The translations under genes were made by a program, and so were the position numbers. The notes below the pieces were generated by a model that was not told the DNA's origin, ran no database searches, and was given only the letters and a program-made list of their open reading frames with translations. DNA of 64,000 nucleotides from Epiperipatus broadwayi (lineage: Eukaryota > Onychophora > Udeonychophora > Euonychophora > Peripatidae), in the NCBI GenBank assembly GCA_028023455.1, contig JAQFVV010000519.1, forward strand, positions 218,501-282,500, in the 5' to 3' direction. Of the stretch, positions 13,301 to 26,520 are shown in pieces (position 1 is the stretch's first letter; each line of letters opens with the position of its first letter).

Positions 13301-13894
13301 ATACCACTATGTTATTTTTATGTTTATAGAAAACTTTGTGGTAATCCGTTTACTTGTTAACTATTTTAAAATAAGCTTATCATATTTACACCATTTGCCT
13401 TTTACCATTTTCTTTTCTTTCTCCCTCCAAAAGCAACACTATCAGACGATCTTTTTTTTTAATTTGCGCTCCTTTCTTTTTTTACATTGAAACGCATACG
13501 TAATTACTGTATTTATTTTTAATAATTAAATTTAGTTGAACAAATGGTTTTTTTTAATTCAATGGAAATAATTTTAAGACCATTTTAAACAAATAAAAAT
13601 TATTATTATTTTTAATAATATTTTACCAAATTTAATGTGTTGTCAAAATTTTTAAAAAGTTAAACATTTTGATATGAATTAGTATATGGAAAGAAGCAAT
13701 TTAAATTTATTAAAATAATATAGACAACAAGTAAGGCAAAATATTACCCATTCTCTCTAATAAATTATTTTGAATATAAGAGAGTAATCTGTTCAAAGTG
13801 CAAATCAAGCCAATCAAATCACCAAAAGAAGACAGAGAAATTTTTATACCAGTTACATCAATTATTATATTTTATACTAAAATACATGGTTACA
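10381..13894 (-). repeat. Right LTR (5' LTR in element sense)
   Basis: This is a 3514-bp copy of 3950-7464, starting TGTAACC and ending GGTTACA. It would carry the promoter. It has only scattered base changes and a few 1-base indels against its partner, for example a missing T near 13574 and a 1-base difference near 13445. It encodes no recognisable protein. Confidence 0.92.
13841..13850 (-). promoter_or_regulatory. TATA-like element near the start of the 5' LTR
   Basis: The minus strand reads GGTATAAAAA about 45 bases inside the LTR start, and the same sequence is in the other LTR. If it is the core promoter, U3 would be under 100 bp and nearly the whole 3.5 kb would be R and U5. In such AT-rich DNA a TATAAA can occur by chance. 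Confidence 0.3.
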
Positions 13895-13898
13895 ATAT

Positions 13899-15009
13899 AT
13901 TTATATATATAGTAACAGAAAAGAAATAATCTAGACCATTTGTAATGAAATGAATAATATAGACAAAATCTATTTCCCAACCACTCCTCATAGGGGCAGT
14001 CATTTGCAATGGATCAATTGTTTTAAATAAATTACCAATAACCATGTAAGCAGTGGGCAAACCATTCTACAACTAACCATTTACTCTCTGTTTCCTTCTT
14101 TGTTATATACCTGTGCACCACTATGCTATCTTAATCTAGATAACATCACATTGGATACCTACTTTTAATTGTGCTTATTTTAAACCTCAGTTGGTACATT
14201 ATTTTCCATTTTATAACAATACAACATTTGTACTTGTGTTAATGATAACATTTTAATTATGCAAATAAATTATTATACAAATTATTATATAGATTATATT
14301 TAATAATTTAAACCTTTTTGGAGCTCATATTTCATATTTGAACATTATAACTCTTTCAAGATCATTTATAATAATATTGTAAGGTTTACTAGCCCATATT
14401 TAATACTATTGGATCATTAATGGTAGTCATATTTATTACGCTGGCTCAGAAATAACAAACAAATAAAATGAAAATCATTAATATATTTATCTAAAATATT
14501 TATTATTTAATAAAATGATGATAATAATGATGCTTCCAACCACAGCTTTATACCTAACCCACAATAGTCATTATATTTTTATTAATCTATAATTATTTAC
14601 TAAAACATCACTACATATTTAAATTATGTTTTATGATTGAAATTCACTAGTGCTGCTGATGACTAAATTAATTTTCGCAAGAAAATAATTAACTCTAAGA
14701 AATATATAAAATTCTTTTAATAATAAAAAAAAATCTTATTATTGGTTAGTCATAAATATACAAATAGAAAATTTACATAATTAAAAATAAAGAGTAGATA
14801 CATTTAAATTATTTCCCTAATGAAACTTAAACTCAGTCATTAATATTATATAGCGTGATATGTGTATGCTCATATCTCTAATGGATGAATAGGAGTCTCA
14901 TATTAACAAACATATTGATCTTATAAATAAATACCCCATACACATGCATATTGTATATAACATAAATTTTATGCCTATAATCTTAAAAAATAATAATCAA
15001 AAAATAGGT
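13899..15009. other. Intergenic, no gene recognised
   Basis: AT-rich DNA with dense stops, and no repeat or coding signal that I can support. It separates the LTR element from the LINE. Confidence 0.5.
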
Positions 15010-15029
15010 CAAAAATCTACACAACACTG

Positions 15030-16740
15030 AGTCAAATAGAGTCAACTCGCTGATTCTTGCCTCCGCAGCTGATTCCTCCTTAAATCTTTCTATTTCACAA
15101 GTTGTTCAAGAACAACAACAGCAATGTTATGATCAAATACCCCAAATTAAACCATCGTAGAAAAATATAGCTAAAATAGGCACAAACCAAAATGCAAATA
15201 TTAATAAAGTAATAAATGAAAACCACTCTAATGTGAATATGGCACTTCAGAGTGAGTGCGATATAAATTACTCAGATGCATTTAGTACTCCCATGCTAGA
15301 TATAATAGAACAAGAAATTGAATAGCAAAACAACATAGTTCAAAACTCATATCATCCATCTGGGTATACCATAGATAACTTTAATGATGAACAGTATGAT
15401 TTTTTCAGTCAAAGCTTTGATCAAAAGATCCCATTAAAACTACTGAAGTCACTATATAACTATAGCAATGACAAGAGCCTCATTCTTGCAATAACAGACA
15501 AAAACTTCTTGCTATCTAAGTTTCCAATCGAAATGCTATGTAGCCTCATTAAAAAGACAACATTGGTGAGGGAATTTACCGAATTCTAACACACCCTAAT
15601 GATCGCTACATAACAAATCAAATTTTCTTCATGGGTGCACAGAAATAACTTCCGTAACATGTACAAAATTATCCAAAATAAGTTTATCACATATACATTT
15701 AAATAGAACTTCAATGCTTATGGGAAAAATCAAAAACTGTGTAATAAGACTCGAAGACATTTAACTGAAGAACTTCTCTCTAATTTTGGCAAAATTTCTA
15801 ATTTTAAATATCTCCCAATTGATAAATCAGATGGGCGCATACTATCAAACACCACGTCATTTAATATATATTTAAATAAAAGTTTTAAATCAATGGATAT
15901 CCCAACAGTGATAAAACTTAATGGAGCTCCAATGATTTTTTTCATTTGGTGAGAGACCCCAGTGTTTCTACTGTGGGCTTTGCACTCATCTCATAAAGGA
16001 CTGTAAAGCCCGAATTTGTGCTTACTGTGGAAATAAGAAAAATAGATGACACAAATACCAGCAGCAACCTAACCATCAGGCAAAGAATCAACGTACATCT
16101 GATTTACATGCTATTCTAGATGATGATTCTGAACAAATACACTCCATGGAAGAATTCAAAATTGTTGAAAATTGGAATGTAAAAAATAAAAACTCAATCT
16201 AATTCAAAGAAACTTCACAGGACATGTTTCAAATTCTCAAAACTCATCCCAGATTAATTTAATTGGTTCTCTTAACAGCTACAGTGACCAAACAAGGCAG
16301 CAACATAATTTGGGTTTATCATTTGATAATCACTCAAACAATATTATCACAAGCCCAATACATATAATTCCCAAAACAAACAAACCAAAAAAAAATTTTT
16401 AAAGCTACCCTGGACACAGCAATCACACTCTAACTTACCTACACCATTCAGCACAAGCCCTAAGACAAAACAAAGGAAAAAAACCAGCACAAAATATCGC
16501 AAACCAGACTTTGTTGAGGTTAAGTGAAGCCAATGACATGCAGATTGATACTGATAGAAACAGATATGGATTACATAGCACAAATCTTATACAACAAAAA
16601 AAGAAAGTCAACAAAATTCACACAGGACAGTTCTCAGGAAGATGAAGAAACAACTACTAATTCAACCAATTCTAAATTAAATAAAACTATAATGAATCAC
16701 TCACTCAATAGCTCAAATGCTTTGCAAGATAAAAAATAAA
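15030..16740 (+). pseudogene. LINE ORF1, gag-like with CCHC zinc knuckles
   Basis: The early part reads as a polar, Ser/Asn-rich protein with several stops. From about 15760 one frame gives a segment ending IPTVIKLNGAPMIFF, the kind of strand that precedes the knuckles in gag-like ORF1 proteins. After a frameshift near 15950 comes CFYCGLCTHLIKDC (15963-16004), a perfect CX2CX4HX4C knuckle. A second one beginning CAYCGNKK follows at about 16018, but it lacks the histidine and is cut by a TGA. A Lys/Ser/Thr-rich tail lies at about 16590-16736. ORF1 proteins bind element RNA and form the particle that reaches the target. This copy has many stops and cannot be functional. Confidence 0.7.
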
Positions 16741-16899
16741 TAAATAAAACACCTTATTCCAAAGGACTCTTACTCTGGGCCAACAAACACCAATATAGAA
16801 GGCATTCTACCTCTAACATACAACTTACTGCATCTGCTCACTTGGTTCCCTCACCTAAATCCTCTGAACATCCTTCTCCAAACTTAAACAGCCTGCAAG

Positions 16900-19800
16900 T
16901 AGTACTTACTCATGGTCTAAAAGTGGACAGATTATCTGCCATTCAGGGTAGTAATGATCAATGTGATATGTCTAAACACACTCACCCATGTGTATGCCAT
17001 TAGGAATTTCTCCCCTTTATCCCTCTTCACATTTTATTCTTAGGAGAAACCAAATTCCATCAGCACTCTAACCATAATATCCAGATAGAGCTTAGCAAAC
17101 TTGGTTACTTAAAATTAGCCATCAATAGCTCTGCTTCTGGAAAAGTTGGAATGCTTATGAACAAGAAGTGCTCTCCCAATGAATTTAAAGTGCTTTGGAA
17201 TGCTTATTAACAAGAAGTGCTCTCCCAATGAATTTAAAGTGCTTTATGAAGATAGCAACCTTATTGATCTGAACTTAACATATAGATCAATTAATATAAA
17301 CTCATTTTATGTATATTCCCCCAAGAACAGTGGAGTTCATCTAAAAATCATCAACACTAAATATGCTAACTTTGAATAACAATGTGCCTGCTATTTTAAT
17401 GGGAGATTTTAATCTATCCTATGAAGAATATGACAAAAATATATTCATCTTCTCAACAGAGAACTTGATGGTACAGGGCATTTCACTCCAAATGTCTTCT
17501 CATTTCATGTAAAGGTTTATCACTCCATAATAGATCTTTTATTTTATGTGGCAGAATTTCACTTGTGTATTGAAGCATTTCTTCAGCCAGCAGCCTTTAC
17601 AGACAACCATGCCATTGTTCCAGACCTACAACTTCAAAACTTCCTTACAATAATCTCCAACAATATCATAAGAGTCCTCACTTGTGCATCCACAACTGAG
17701 GTGATATTTTCCAAGGCCTACATTCTTTTTCAAAAAAATTGACATCCTCACTAGGTCTCTGGAGGAGGCTTGGTTCTCTCTTGGAATTCTACAGTCACTC
17801 ATAGTACAACAGACCAGGAGATCTAAAAAAGCTACAATGCTTTTTAATGAACTGGAATAAATCCCTCATAAAATCAATGAGTTCAACATTGACAATGAGC
17901 CACTGGAAAGTTTGCTTACCCTTAAACATCAATATAAGAATAAATAATTGGCCATTGTGGAACACATAGCAAATAAATGATCCAAAATATATCTACCTAA
18001 TCAGCATTGTTGAACTAAAGCATATCTTTGCTGGGCATTGGGGTCCATACCTAAAAATCCATGCCCTCAAACATCATTATCAATGGTTCCAATTATACCG
18101 GAATTCATATGATACAGAAAATTGAATAATTCTTTAAGGAATGATTCCTAAATTGTGAAGCCAGAGCTGACCTTTTTGGAATGACACTTATCCTACAGGT
18201 AGACATGACATTATAAAGATTGATATAAACAATCACTTATCAGCTCTTTCTGAACATGTACATCTGGATATGCATGTCATACCCAAGTTTATGCTTTTCC
18301 ATCTTAGCAACATTGTGATTTCTATCATAATGAAAATTATATAACACCTTTCAATGCACAAAAAAAGTGATTCCTAAACTTTACCCTATTACAATGGTGC
18401 CATATCTGAAGAAAAATAAGGACCCTACCTCCATCAATAGCATTAGGCCAATTTCAATGACTCCTATCTTATTAAAAATCATAGGTGTCATTAAAGAAAA
18501 AATCGAGACCAAAATAATTCATAACATTTCAAAGAATCAGTATGCTAAAATGGGCTCATCAACTTTTACTTCCATGACAGAAGTTAAATTACTCCTTGTC
18601 TTTGTCAGATCTAATAGGCTTTCAGAACCAATTGCAGTTCAGATTGAAATGGCTGAGGCTTTTGACATGGTAAATCCCAATATCTTGCATGATCTTCTAA
18701 AAAAATTCAACATTCCTTTGAAGATCATACAAATACCAGATAACCTATTATATAATAGACTCATTCATCTCACACAGCTTAACCTTCACAAATGAGTTCA
18801 TGCCTAAGCACTCCATACCTCAAGGGTCGGCAGTCAGTGCATTTCTGTTTTCATGCTACATAGACTCTCTTTTAAAGTACATAAAAGATTCTCTCCCAGA
18901 AATTTATATACCAAGAATCAAAAAATCCATGATCTCCATTGCATACATGGATGACATTATCATATATTTCCCATCACATAAATATTTTAAACTGCTTTAC
19001 CATTTACTTGACAAATTTTCTAGTTCATCTCAACTTTGCATTAACAACATCAAGTCATCTACATGGTGATTATTAAATGGAAACAGAATCCACTCCAAAT
19101 TTCTTGCCATGCCCCAAAATTTCTTTGGGTTTCCTATATAAGTCTCAACTCACCATGACCAAAAATATTCAGAATACCATTATTGAACAAGCCAACCACT
19201 TTACACAGACACTTTTGAAGATCTATTTATCTCTGCAGGGTAAGGTGGTTTCTGTTCAATATAAAAGTAATGGCCAAGATCAATTATTATCTTCCATTCA
19301 ATATCATTACCAAGACATTATATCCACAATTTACAGGCTATATGCATGACTCTTTTGGATGGGTCACACTTTTTCCACCAGCACAGCAACCATGCTATAC
19401 CATAGGAAACTGAATGGAAAGTCCCTTCATTCCATTCAGGAAATTTTCTATCAGAAAGCAAACACAGTGTTTGTCAACCTGACACAAAAATATAACAGCA
19501 TCCTCATAACAGAACCACAATCTCCTACTGATATGCCTCATCTTAAGAAGACCTTTTGGATATACCAAATCTTCTCTCATCTTTGCAAATTCAATGGCAA
19601 CTCCTTTGAGTGCTTTCATGCCAAAATTTTCATTTGGACTGCCTGCTCAATAGTGAATCCCAATATTCACAATTAAACCAAGGTTTGGAGTAACAAATTA
19701 TAAAATTACTAGACTTTTCAAGTTCTTATTGATGGAGCCAAAGTTCCTAGATTTTTTAATCAAAGACAACTTGAACTCAATTCCAACAAACTATTTCTGT

Positions 19801-20219
19801 CAATACAGAAGATTTCTAAAAAAAAACATAGATCCTTCCTGTTTTATCTGTAACAGACAGAAAAAAACATTCGAGCATACAATTCTATCCTGCACAGGCT
19901 TAACATTAATAAGGCTAATAATAGCCAAAAATATTTCAATGGACTATTATAGGATTGTATTTATAAAGGATTACATGAAGGACTGAAACTTCCCTCACAT
20001 AATAATGTCAACTTTATTACATACTCATCATGGATAAGTAGATGCAAGATCACCTTCAATATTCCACTGCCAGATGCAAAGACAATATTTATCCACATCC
20101 TTAAAAAGATTTAAAAAAAGATTAAATTCTATCAACAAAATTCTTTTATGAGAACACTTGGAGTCTTTTCAAAATCCACAGCATCCAAACATCTTATAAT
20201 CCCTCATGGAAGGAACTGA
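16900..20219 (+). pseudogene. LINE ORF2, endonuclease and reverse transcriptase, broken
   Basis: The endonuclease part includes MGDFNLS at about 17399-17419 and a TDNHAIV stretch (17599-17619) where an SDH-type motif is expected. The RT part starts at about 18367 with SIRPISMTPILLK. It goes on with an EMAEAFDMV segment in place of the usual D-x-x-x-A-F-D motif A, then SIPQGSAVSAFLF (motif B), and AYMDDIII (motif C, 18944-18967). Near the end CFICNRQKKTFEHTILSC (19837-19890) gives a CX2C...H...C pattern common in LINE C-termini. A last open piece, with one internal TAA, runs from 19998 to a TGA at 20217-20219. The frame changes at least three times (near 18795, 19070 and 19700), so no intact enzyme can be made. 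Acidic residues of motif C are kept. Confidence 0.8.
17148..17245 (+). repeat. 49-bp tandem duplication inside LINE endonuclease
   Basis: GGAATGCTTAT...GTGCTTT occurs twice in a row with a 49-bp period and a single clear base difference (TATGAAC versus TATTAAC). Since 49 is not a multiple of 3, the duplication itself shifts the reading frame. The copies are nearly identical although the element is old, so the duplication is a late event. Confidence 0.85.
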
Positions 20220-20290
20220 ATCATTGTTTTCAAACCTCACAGAAAATAGAGATCATGTTATTAAAGCAGCTCATTTTCTTTGAATAAAAA

Positions 20291-21707
<1,417 letters not shown>

Positions 21708-21944
21708 TATATATATAATTCTTTTTATTGACTATGCAATAAAAATAAATAAAATAATTGTTTATTCAACTACAATTGGAATTTTTAGATTTAACATAAA
21801 ATAAAAAATGGGATGTCCAGGAATTAATTAAATCAACCCTTTATTATAATAATTAACAATAGACTTAATTAATTTCTGGACCCCCATCATGCTTTTATTT
21901 CAAGTTAAATTTTAAAATTCAAAAGTATTTGAAGAAACAATTAG

Positions 21945-23172
21945 GTAGTTGTAAATTATTCACTGTACTGAATGTGGTGGCACTGTCTTTGTGTAAAAAC
22001 ACAGACTAAAATAGTTTTGTTGCTGAACCTACAGTTAATACATGACTATGATTGTTTTAGCCACTTACAGTAGATGTAGTGATTATAAACACGGCCAATT
22101 CTTCCACTCCCTAACCCTACATCTACTAATGAACACTCTGATCATATAGTTTGTCATTTCATTGTGGTGTTAATTCCTATGTATATTATCAAAATTTGTA
22201 TTGTCACTCGAATTTAATATGAGAGTGTGTGGAATGGAATGTTTTTCAACTGTTTGTTTGTTGATGTTTATGGTTTTTTTGTATTTCCCAACTGACATCT
22301 TTTTGCATAGTAATAATTATCAGCATAATATTGATATTGTCAAAGCTTGTTTCTTTTCATTATTTAAAAAAAAAATGTAAATGTCTCTATCAGATGATTG
22401 TAGTTGTTGGTGAAAAAGTACCATTTCTGTCATGACTCGGACAAGAGTAACAAAAGAATACCAAAATAGCTAACACATTATTGCAATTGTGGGTCATCCC
22501 AAACCAAGAAAGATAAATCAATAAACAACACACTTCTTTTGGTGAAAGAGAATTGACTATCTTGATTGATATATGTAAAAATACCAAAAATTATTTTCAT
22601 TTATAATCAAATATGTCTGAGGTGGATTTTGTTTGACAGATTTGATTTTTTCTAAATCAATAAACAACATATTTATTCATTGAATTTAATCGACTATTTT
22701 GATTGATATTTAATAAAAATATGGTGTTTCATTTCTAAACAATACATCTTTTTATAAAACACGTAGTATAAGTAGAGTTTAAAATGTCCAAAAATCAAGG
22801 AGGTTTTTTTTTAAAAAAAAGAAATATATTTTTAACAAACTTGTATGACAATTAAAAAAAAAATCCACATAATGTAACAAAAAAGATTTATGTTAAAAAA
22901 AAACAGTATATTAAAATCAAAAAAAAAGTAAAAGTGTCCCTTATAGTTTAAAATTTATCAAATAAAAAAGATATATGTATAAAACAGTATAATATAATAT
23001 CAAATAATAAAAAAAGTATGTAAAAAACAGTATATTAAAAAGAAAAAAAAAATAGATGTATGTCAAAATTTTATATTTGATAAAAATTAGAGGCCAGATA
23101 ATATTATATCACTATGTTTTTAAATGGAAACAGTGACACCAAAGACTGTACAGTGAATAATTTACAACAACC
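21945..23172. mobile_element. Non-autonomous TIR element, about 1.2 kb
   Basis: The left end has GTTGTAAATTATTCACTGTAC, and the reverse complement of the right end (23128-23172) carries the same stretch, including a perfect 20-base match. Similarity continues inward through TTTGGTGNCACTGT to about 70 bp with mismatches. The inside has no transposase frame. It holds two 139-bp-spaced copies starting TAAATCAATAAACAAC (22514 and 22653) and three A-rich units with ACAGTATA (22.88-23.05 kb). A MITE-like remnant is the best reading; the superfamily is unknown. Confidence 0.55.
22514..22740. repeat. Diverged direct repeat, about 139-bp spacing
   Basis: Both units share TAAATCAATAAACAAC, then a GACTAT(C/T)TTGATTGATAT stretch, then an ATTTA or TGTAAAAATA run. 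They lie within the TIR element. Confidence 0.6.
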
Positions 23173-23995
23173 AACAATTATTTTATTTCTTTTTAGTGCA
23201 CAGTAAATAAAATCATTTAATGTAATAAAAATATAATAGGTAAATCATTTATGTTTCCTGAAATATGAACAAATGGGTTTTTCAAAATTTCTTGTTGGGA
23301 AATAATAAAAAAATTATCAGAAAGTGCTAGTGTGCTTTAAGATTCAAAGTAGATATTTCTAATATTTTTTTTAATATTTAGATATAACTAGATGGGATTT
23401 AAACCTTGACAATCAATCTGTTTTTAGTCATGGACTACATTTTATATAACCGATACTCGAGATCACATACATGTGAATATGATAATGAATATCAATATAC
23501 ATATTCTGTGCTGAACTAGTGATTATTTATCTTTTTCACATCTCTGTGGTCATTTGTATCTGTTTATATAAGATAGCATTGGCAGCTTGAAAATCTGAGG
23601 GACAAATAACTACTAATGTTTTTTTTTTGTAAATTTTGCTTCCTTTGACAAATGATAATTAGGTAACAAAAGTTCTGTACATCATTTAAAAAAGTTATAT
23701 ACACCAGATAAAAAATGCTTCAGAATACATAATTTATTTAATGAAAATAAAATGTGTATGCATTATATATTATTTTACATCAAATGAATATTTTCTAAAC
23801 TTTGAGTTTTTTTTTAATGTTTATTTCCTAATTTTATAAAATATGAGATAAAAATAGAATGGCAAAACAAAATATTCCTCTATGCAATTACTTGACAAAC
23901 TCATTTCATGAAAAAAGTTGGATATCAGAGTCTATTAATAATTATCCATGGACTTTTATAGAAAACACAATTATAATTTATCTTTTATAAAGTTG
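23173..23995. other. Intergenic, no gene recognised
   Basis: AT-rich spacer between two transposon-like structures. GTGATTATTTATCTTT at about 23519 recurs just outside the foldback element at about 26558. This may be a chance match or a trace of a larger duplicated unit. Confidence 0.4.
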
Positions 23996-26520
23996 GTTTG
24001 GTAGTTGTTGGTTACATGTAATGTGGCTGCTAGGCAATGCTGCAGTACCATCAAGAACCAAGAAGTATCATGCAAGCATTAAATTTTCTATCCAAAAATT
24101 GCTGAAGTCGATGTAAAATAGAAACACCTAAGGCAAGACATCACAAAAATTGCTGAAGTCAGTAAAATTAAAATGCCTAAGGCGAGACATCCAATTCCAT
24201 CAAAAGTAAAAAATCATGTAAAAAATTGGTTAAATACATAAAACACACACACACACACCCCAATTAAAATGCAAATATTGGTTAAATTGATGTAAATTAA
24301 AAGCCTAGGGCAAGACATCAAAAAATCACTGGAGCCTGTTAAGTTAAAACACCTAAGGCAAAACATCAAAAGTAAGTAAAAATCATTTGAATACATAAAA
24401 CACCTCCCCCCCAACATAAAAATTAAAATGCAAAAATCGGGTAAATTAATGTAAAATTAAAATGCCCAGGACAAGACATCAAAACTAAGTAAAAAATCAA
24501 GTAAAAAAATCAGTTGAATACATAACATATGAATGTAAAACTTAACGTAATCATATATCCTTCACCCTAATAATTTATGTATATTTTATTTATTCATTAA
24601 TGATCCTATCTACTGGCTTAATTATTTCAATAACTTTAGAATCTATCTAGTTTATAAACGTATTTACATATTTTTATGTTTTCAGCTGCTCTTAAAGTTG
24701 AGAAAGAGAGAGAGAACCCAGTTATAACATTTTATAAATTATTTGTAAGGTCTGTCTTACGCCCCCCCCCCACACCATGTCGAGGCATGGTATTTATATT
24801 CTAAGAATTCTATGAATAAATATCAATGAAGGGTGGCAAGAATTTATTTATTTAAAGTTTTAAATCATTTTCTTCATCTTGCTCTATATATGTGAGTCCT
24901 AATAGATATAAACTAGATTATTAAAGTTATAATAAATAAGTCTAAATAATTACTTCACATTCTTCTTAATGCAATTAAAATAAAGATTCTCTGTAACAGA
25001 ACTAATAAACTATAGTAATATTATAATTTAATTTTTATGATTTAAGAAATAATTTATTCAATGTTTCTTAAAAATATTTATAAAACTAATGCAATTAATG
25101 TACCATTCTTAATAAATGTTGAATTGCGAAATCAAGTTATTTCAAGTATAGATAATTTCCCCAACTACTTAAACATTTGTTAATTGTATATATTAGATTT
25201 AAAAGTAATACTATACATTGTGAATATGTTATATTATTATTACAAGTCTTTGTAAATAGTTAAATGTGATGCTCATGATTTACTTCTCTATCGTGAAAGG
25301 TAGTCGATAGGATGTCAATGAATAAATAAAATGTATATAAATTATTAGGATGAAAAATATATGATTAAGTTACAGTTTTACATATTGGTTATTTAAACAT
25401 ATTACCAGTATTAAGTAACTGTGGGACTTTAAGAAGGACTTGATGGATTCCAATATGAGCTGTTAAACATGCTTCTCTTGATTTTTAATGGAGATATTTA
25501 GGAATGAATGTCCAAATTTGATTTATCCTGGATGGAAAATTGACAATATTTCTTCACTGCACAGATCTATAAATCTATTTTAAAAACTTCTAAAATGAAA
25601 CTTTTTAATATTGTTTTCCTGTAACTGCAATCAGTTGTAATTTAAACTTTCCTATTTTCTATTCTATTTATTTTATTTCTACATCCATATGTTATGATAT
25701 GACATAATTTCAAAGGAGAGAATGTTGATGAAATTTAATATCATATTTTTATATTTTCGAAAAATACGTTAATTAGGTTTTTGTTGGTTGATATTTCATG
25801 AAAGTGTTGGAATTTTTTTTAAATATAGTGTCATTCATTTTTCATGTCATCTGTCATTTTTCTACTTCTTTCTTTGTTTAGGCTTTTGAAAAGAGCATTA
25901 AATAGCATCTATCATAGTTAATTATTTTGATATTTAGTAGTATAGCTTTTCTTTTAATTTATTGGGGGGGGGGGATTTGTCTTTTATGTATTTAACTGAT
26001 TTTTTTATTTAATTTTTTACTTACTTTTGATGTCTTTGCCTAGGTGTTTTAATTTTACATCGATTTAACCAATTTTAGCATTTTAATTTTTAAGTGGTGG
26101 GGGTGTTTTATGTATTTAACTTATTTTTACTTACTTTTTTTTATTTTGTCCTAGGCATTTTAATTTTACAGACTTCAGTGATTTTTTGGATGTCTTGTCC
26201 TAGGCATTATAATTTTACATTGATTTAACTGGTTTTGTTTTCTAATTTTTATGGGGGGAGGGTTTTGTGTTTTATGTATTTAACCATTTTTTACTTGATT
26301 TTTTACTTACTTTCAATTAATTTGGATGTCTTGCCTTAGGCATTTTAATTTTACTGATTTTGGCAATTTTTTGGATGTCTTGTCTTAGGAGTTTTAATTT
26401 TACATCAATTTCAGAAATTTTTGGATAGAAAAATTATCACTTGCATGCTACTTGATTGTTCTTGGTGGTACTGCAGTAGCACCTAGTGGCCAAAGCATTC
26501 ATAACTGACAACTACCAAGC
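23996..26520. mobile_element. Foldback-type element with long, internally repeated inverted arms
   Basis: The left arm (about 23996-24530) and right arm (about 25975-26520) are inverted copies along their whole length, about 540 bp each. The outer ends read GTTTGGTAGTTGTTGG and its inverse. Inside each arm the motif (T/C)CTAAGGCAAGACATC recurs about five times, paired at about 48 bp and grouped at about 175 bp. Long arms built of subrepeats are the hallmark of foldback elements. The 1.4-kb middle has no open frame of note and ends against a G-run at 25966. No transposase is seen, so the element would be non-autonomous. The family is not identified. Confidence 0.7.

Larger units (their letters stand above)
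3946..13898 (-). mobile_element. LTR retrotransposon, Ty3/gypsy-like, giant LTRs, pol mostly deleted
   Basis: A complete insertion read on the minus strand. Two direct copies of about 3.5 kb (3950-7464 and 10381-13894) flank 2916 bp of internal DNA. Each LTR begins TGTAAC and ends GTTACA. A 4-bp duplication ATAT is possible on both sides (3946-3949 and 13895-13898), but it lies in AT repeat and is weak evidence. In element order the parts are: 5' LTR (right), primer-binding site, a leader of about 560 bp, gag, the tail of integrase, a polypurine tract, and the 3' LTR (left). Protease, reverse transcriptase, RNase H and most of integrase are missing. The gag capsid and the integrase tail suggest Ty3/gypsy, but without RT the clade cannot be fixed. 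The LTRs differ by only a few percent by eye. Confidence 0.9.
15010..20290 (+). mobile_element. Non-LTR retrotransposon (LINE), near full length but decayed
   Basis: In order on the plus strand are an ORF1 ending in zinc knuckles, an apurinic-type endonuclease segment, reverse transcriptase motifs, and a C-terminal cysteine motif. All are interrupted by stops and frameshifts. The 5' edge is set by the first ORF1-like translation and is uncertain. The 3' edge is placed at an AATAAA-rich stretch near 20284. No target duplication or tail was confirmed. A CCHC ORF1 plus APE endonuclease plus CX2C...H...C tail fits the R1/Jockey/I/LOA-type groups in general; I cannot place it more finely. Confidence 0.8.

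Noticed and set aside
16347-16583. Minus-strand frame inside the LINE
   Set aside because: Antisense to decayed ORF1 of the plus-strand LINE; no domain.
19395-19619. Minus-strand frame inside LINE ORF2
   Set aside because: Shadow of the RT-downstream region read on the wrong strand.
22060-22135. Short inverted pair around GTAGATGTAG and CTACATCTAC
   Set aside because: Only about 12 bases pair and it lies inside the TIR element; too little for a separate feature.
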